Below are positions 59,180-64,000 of a stretch of DNA of 64,000 bases, piece by piece. The notes beneath the pieces are model-generated. The model made no database searches, was not told the DNA's origin, and saw nothing but the letters and a program-made list of their open reading frames with translations. The position numbers and the translations under genes are program-made. Numbering within the stretch: position 1 is the first letter of the stretch; the number at the start of each line of letters is the position of its first letter. This stretch comes from Engraulis encrasicolus (taxonomy: Eukaryota; Chordata; Actinopteri; Clupeiformes; Engraulidae), in assembly GCF_034702125.1 (NCBI RefSeq), contig NC_085873.1:46366873-46430872 (forward strand). Direction: 5' to 3'.

Positions 59180-60055
59180 ACAGGAGCCTAGAAGGCTAAC
59201 GCCACCAAATCCGCCATTTAGGGAGGTACAAGTTTTGTTACACCTTGTCACTTAACGTGACCTAAAAATGATTTCATGATCTCTCGTGGACATTTCCAAG
59301 TTATTTGCAAAAGCAATTTCTCAGAGCTAGAAGGACTCATTCCTGAGTTAAGAAATTAAGCTTCTTCTTCATCAACTTCTTCTTCTGTCTATTGTCTTTG
59401 CAGTTATTGATAACGTTGTATGGGTCATATTAATGGTAGGTAAAACTCCAGTTCCTCTCTTAATGGTTGCAGTGCCCATTGCTAATCTCTGAGCACCCTG
59501 CCACTACAAGTAGCCTAGCTAAGTAGGCCTAATGACAGTGGTGGGGTAAATTGTAAGGTGTCTTATAAACATAAGCCTAAAATGTAGTCTAATAGCACTT
59601 CATTATCTATTCAGTTGAAAACTACAAATGTTGTGTTTTTTATTTAGTTTCAAATGTTATACAGCCTAATATCATGCTCTTCATCTTTGTGGGGAATGGC
59701 TGAGATGGGCCTACAGTACATGATGGTGAATCTATTTTTAAAAACCTAATGCAGAAATTGGAATATGAAATTGAGCTGCATTGTTATGCTGTTAAGCTAC
59801 TTCAATATAGGTGTTAGGCCTACTATCTAGGATTGTAACAATGGCACACGCATCATATGATCACACAAATTAGGCCTAAATGCCTAACTGAAGAGATTTT
59901 AGTTGTCATTTCTATATTTTGGACTTGAACTATTTTTCCTCAAGAATCAGTGAACTGTTAGTTGCGTCATCTACGTAAGTGTATTGTAATAATTTCATAC
60001 CACAGAGTGTCACACGGTCTCAAACACACCCACCACCCAAACAAGCGTGCAGACA
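59180..60055. other. Non-coding upstream stretch
   Basis: AT-rich, no exon or complete repeat recognised. Confidence 0.4.
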
Positions 60056-60062
60056 CCCACGT

Positions 60063-60077
60063 GCACACACACACACA

Positions 60078-60144
<67 letters not shown>
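60063..60144. repeat. (CA)n microsatellite
   Basis: About 40 dinucleotides with one TA interruption; a shorter run is at 60278-60309. Confidence 0.97.
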
Positions 60145-60145
<1 letters not shown>

Positions 60146-60276
60146 ACTCAAAAACACCACTCAAACATGCACACCCACTCATTCTTTGATGGAGAGTCGT
60201 AACTCAGGCTGGCTGACCTTTCACCCCCAACACCACTGACCCGCATCTGGAGGGCATATGTGGGAGGGAGTGACAG

Positions 60277-60311
<35 letters not shown>

Positions 60312-60536
60312 AATGGGGGGTGGGGGGTTGGGGGTATCAGGGCAACAAGTGTGAAACCATCTGGGTAGCCCGGTCCATATACCAGCATTCGTGCTAAACA
60401 CCTCCACAGTCACTTGCACAAATGTGTAAGCTACCTTGCAACCTTGCTCAAATACTTTGTGCAGGTAGGCTGCCTTGACTCACACAAACATACAGTACAT
60501 GTATGTGGACATACCACAGTACAGGCAGACAGCCAA

Positions 60537-60654
<118 letters not shown>

Positions 60655-60915
60655 AAAACATGTGTTTTAGACATGTACATGTATAAGAGTGTAAACACTA
60701 TAGAATGAAAAACATTGGGATAAAGTTAAGATTTTTATTTTTTATCCTGAAGGAAATTCAGTAATAAACATGAACTTGCATGTACAGGGTAAAACTATAA
60801 ATATATCAATATAAATAAATATAAATATATAATATATAAAAAATATAAAATATTGGCAAGACATTACTACCTCCGCAAAGGAGGTTATGTTTTCAGTCGG
60901 CTTGTCTGTTTGTCT

Positions 60916-61181
60916 TAGAGATGCACAGGATCCAAGATCCGGTTCCGGATCTGGCAGGATAATAGGGTTTTTCACAGGATCCGGATCCGGTTCCAGGATC
61001 CGGTAGCCGAGGCTTTTCAGTCAAAATAGTTTGAGCCAACATGATAAAAAGGGCCCACGTGTGCGAGTAGGCTATGTGTTTCAACCCTTTTGTAGGATCC
61101 GGTTCCGGATCCGGCAGAGGATCTTAGGCAGTGGATCCGGTATCCGGCAGGATCCTAAAAATCGGGATCCGGTGCATCTCT
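60916..61181. mobile_element. hAT MITE rich in GGATCCGG
   Basis: TAGAGATGCAC ... GTGCATCTCT with perfect GTTTGTCT duplication (60908-60915, 61182-61189). Confidence 0.85.
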
Positions 61182-61282
61182 GTTTGTCTGTTTGTTTGCC
61201 TGTCCGTCAGCAGGGCAACTCAAAATGATTAAATGAAACTTGGAATGTTGGTTGGCTGTTGGATATGACAAAAGGAACAAGT

Positions 61283-61414
61283 GGTAACACTTCCAAATAA
61301 GGGGCCATAATTAACAGCAAAGTAGCTATAACCTAATACTTTAGTAAGGGTTAATAATCATTACTTAACGCCACATTAGACACATATTAATTGTTATTAA
61401 TGCAAAGTGTTACC
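61283..61414. mobile_element. hAT-like MITE, GGTAACACTT family
   Basis: Perfect GAACAAGT duplication (61275-61282, 61415-61422). Confidence 0.82.
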
Positions 61415-61624
61415 GAACAAGTTACTAAGTTTCGTTGGTGATTCGGATCACGGTCTGGATTCAGGAATAATAATAAAGAAAAGATTCTTCACCATGATAG
61501 GGCAATTTTTTTGACATTCCAGTTTGTAACTCCACAAAAAAAAACAAGACAGAAAGACTTGGGAGGGGGGATTAAGGTGTAACACAGTCAAATGTTCTAT
61601 CAAACAGTTTCCTTGGCAGAGGTC

Positions 61625-61789
61625 TGGGGTCCGTATCTCGAAAGGATCTTTGCTAACGACGGTAGCAACGTCCTTCGTAAGAGCGACTCAACTCTCTCTC
61701 GACAGTGACGCTCACCACTAAATCCAAGGGAACGGTAAAACGGTCTTAAGACGGTTAGCAACGACAAGAATCGAGAAACGGACCCCTGC
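61625..61789. mobile_element. Palindromic MITE, GGGGTCCGTTTCTCG family
   Basis: Inverted ends GGGGTCCGTATCTCG/CGAGAAACGGACCCC; related to 39709-39868. Confidence 0.7.
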
Positions 61790-61847
61790 TTTCTAGTTCA
61801 GAACTGTTTTCATTGACTGCCTGGTTGTTTGGCCTATGAGCCATCTT

Positions 61848-62058
61848 GGGCCTATACTACAAAGCTGGTATATCATCTAATAGAAGAAGTTGGTTCAGGA
61901 GTAAACCAGGTTAAATTAAGAGGTAAATCATCTAATAGAAGAGCCTAGTACTCTCATTTTTAAAAACAAAAAAAGAAAATGAGAGCACCACGTTCTTCTA
62001 TTAGATGATTTAACTTAACCTGGTTTACTCCTGAACCAGCTTTGTAGGAAAGGCCCCT
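61848..62058. mobile_element. Palindromic MITE
   Basis: GGGCCTATACTACAAAGCTGG pairs with CCAGCTTTGTAGGAAAGGCCC; the inner arms share CATCTAATAGAAGAA. Confidence 0.7.
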
Positions 62059-62296
62059 GGTGTTGGGGAACTGTTTCCATTGCTTGCCTGCTTGTCGGAC
62101 CTATGAGCCATCTGGTGCAGAGGAGAATAAATAAGGTTTAATTGGGGGCGAGTGCGAGTGTGGTTGAGGGACCAGGTCAGGTCAGGGCCAACCTAAGGGT
62201 TAATACAGGTTCACCCGCAACACTGGACTGAGGGCCGGTGGGGGGAGGCATTTGGGCATTTTCACACACTCCTTCTGAATTGTTAGCCAGTCTCTA

Positions 62297-62516
62297 AGGT
62301 GCTGTTTCCACTTGGCAGGGTATTTTTTGAAAACGCATTGGTTTTGGCCTTCCGTCTCCGTGTAAACAGTTTTAAAAATCCACATATCAAATATCCGGGT
62401 ATAGAAATATCCCATTCAGGGGACTAAACAGCACCTGTTACAATGGAGTTTTCCACCTAAACAGGACAAAAATGGTCCACATTTAAAAATATCCTGCTAC
62501 GTGCAAACAGCACCTA
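62297..62516. mobile_element. MITE, AGGTGCTGTTTCCAC ends
   Basis: AAGGTGCTGTTTCCAC ... GTGCAAACAGCACCT inverted ends. Confidence 0.6.
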
Positions 62517-62648
62517 AGAAAGTACAAGAGAGCCAATAATATTATATAATAAAGGACTGTTGTCCCACCAGGAAATTCCAGATTACCAGTCCAGGCCTGA
62601 GAAATAGAGATGGAGGATTCCTTAAAATGCCTCCTCGTAGATCATTGT

Positions 62649-62782
<134 letters not shown>

Positions 62783-63003
62783 AAATCCACTGGTTTAATA
62801 CTGAAAACATCAATGTGGACATGAATAACTTTCCAAATAGCCCTGACACATCCCTATACAACTCTGTGATTTCCATCAGTATTTGGGTCTGTATAACTTT
62901 TAATGTGCTGCGATCCAAATAAAAGTACTAAACCGTGTGTGGAGGAGGGGATGCGCAAAAATGTGATTGTGTGTGTTCTAATTACAACTCACGTGTGTGT
63001 GTG

Positions 63004-63047
<44 letters not shown>

Positions 63048-63050
63048 TGT

Positions 63051-63150
63051 GATTTTGTGTGTGTGTGTGTTCGGTGTGGTATGTGATTTTGTGTGTGTGT
63101 GTGTTCGGTGTGGTATGTGATTTTGTGTGTGTGTGTTCGGTGTGGTATGT
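63051..63150. repeat. Minisatellite of ~40-bp units
   Basis: Three copies of GTGATTTTGTGTGTG... TTCGGTGTGGTAT, next to (GT)n and (GCGT)n tracts. Confidence 0.8.
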
Positions 63151-63245
63151 GTGTGTAAAGTAATAAAAGAGTTGGAATGCTGGACCAGTATCAACTGTCT
63201 GGATCAAACTGGTACCACCCAGTAGCCTTTAGGTGTTCTGCCAAC

Positions 63246-63360
<115 letters not shown>

Positions 63361-63640
63361 TTTTGGCCCATTTTCCAAAATCAACTCGGTGAGTGGGGGG
63401 TGATAAATTAGCTGTTCGCACGAGTTTGACCAGTTACACAGAAGCAAGAGCTTCTGAAAGAGCAGAAAGAGAGAGAGGGAGGGGAAAAGAGAGGGGGGGG
63501 GGGGGGGAGTGTGTGTGTGTGTGTGTGTTATGTCAGTCTGACAAGTTTGGCCCAATTCAACACAATCATAGGCATTCAAATAGGAAGTGTCTGTCTCACC
63601 AATTCAGGAACTCCAGTCCAAAGTACAATAGTGATATCCA

Positions 63641-63767
<127 letters not shown>

Positions 63768-64000
63768 GAGTGTGCAGACCCACACACACACAGTCACAAA
63801 CACACACTCTCTCTCTCTCTCAAAGATGTGCCCGTTGATGGGCTACATCATAACAATGTTGCTATGACAATGCAGCGGGTTTAAAGTAGGCTAACCAATT
63901 AAGACTTGGTCATTACCTTCTGGTCATTACCTTTTCATTCCTTTTGAAACAGGAAAAAGAAATGTTTCTTTCTGATATAAAATAACTAAGTGGCATATGA

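Overview
This window is vertebrate, almost certainly teleost fish, nuclear DNA. It shows GT-AG introns, very dense microsatellites ((CA)n, (TACAG)n, (ACAGC)n, (CT)n), tRNA-derived SINEs, a LINE 3' tail, Tc1/mariner copies and an unusual load of non-autonomous DNA transposons. Many of these are bounded by target-site duplications (TSDs) that can be read directly. One 100-base run of N (1401-1500) marks an assembly gap.

The one clearly recognisable host gene lies on the minus strand between 57622 and 32160. I could assemble 12 coding exons with consistent phases and consensus splice sites into a 530-residue facilitative sugar transporter of the SLC2A/GLUT family, closest to SLC2A11 (class II). 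Its introns are full of hAT, PIF/Harbinger, Mutator-like and mariner-type elements. Several exon edges (exons 2, 4, 5 and 12) are also copied nearby as partial or tandem duplicates, some keeping an intact splice signal. Exon 2 is the most striking: its 3' edge and splice donor have become an approximately 52-bp minisatellite with ten donor copies inside intron 2.

The left 30 kb is accessory DNA. Two copies of one ~2.94-kb transposon lie in opposite orientation (2423-7465 and 17863-23726). Each carries a different nested element, so together they look like a giant inverted repeat. The right copy sits in the last exon of an unrecognised minus-strand gene (acidic, with an eight-residue repeat), whose remaining tail continues beyond the transposon at 17862-17718. 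A second small gene with three short coding exons (16661-17059, plus strand) encodes a 79-residue acidic protein and converges on it. A Tc1 transposase pseudogene, a degraded IS630/Tc1-type transposase, a THAP-type first exon remnant and many MITEs fill the rest.

From 57.7 kb to the right end I find no coding exon, only MITEs and long dinucleotide arrays. The first 1400 bases repeat sequence from slc2a11 intron 2 (53121-54400), so either this is a mobile composite or a second copy of the gene lies beyond the left edge or gap.
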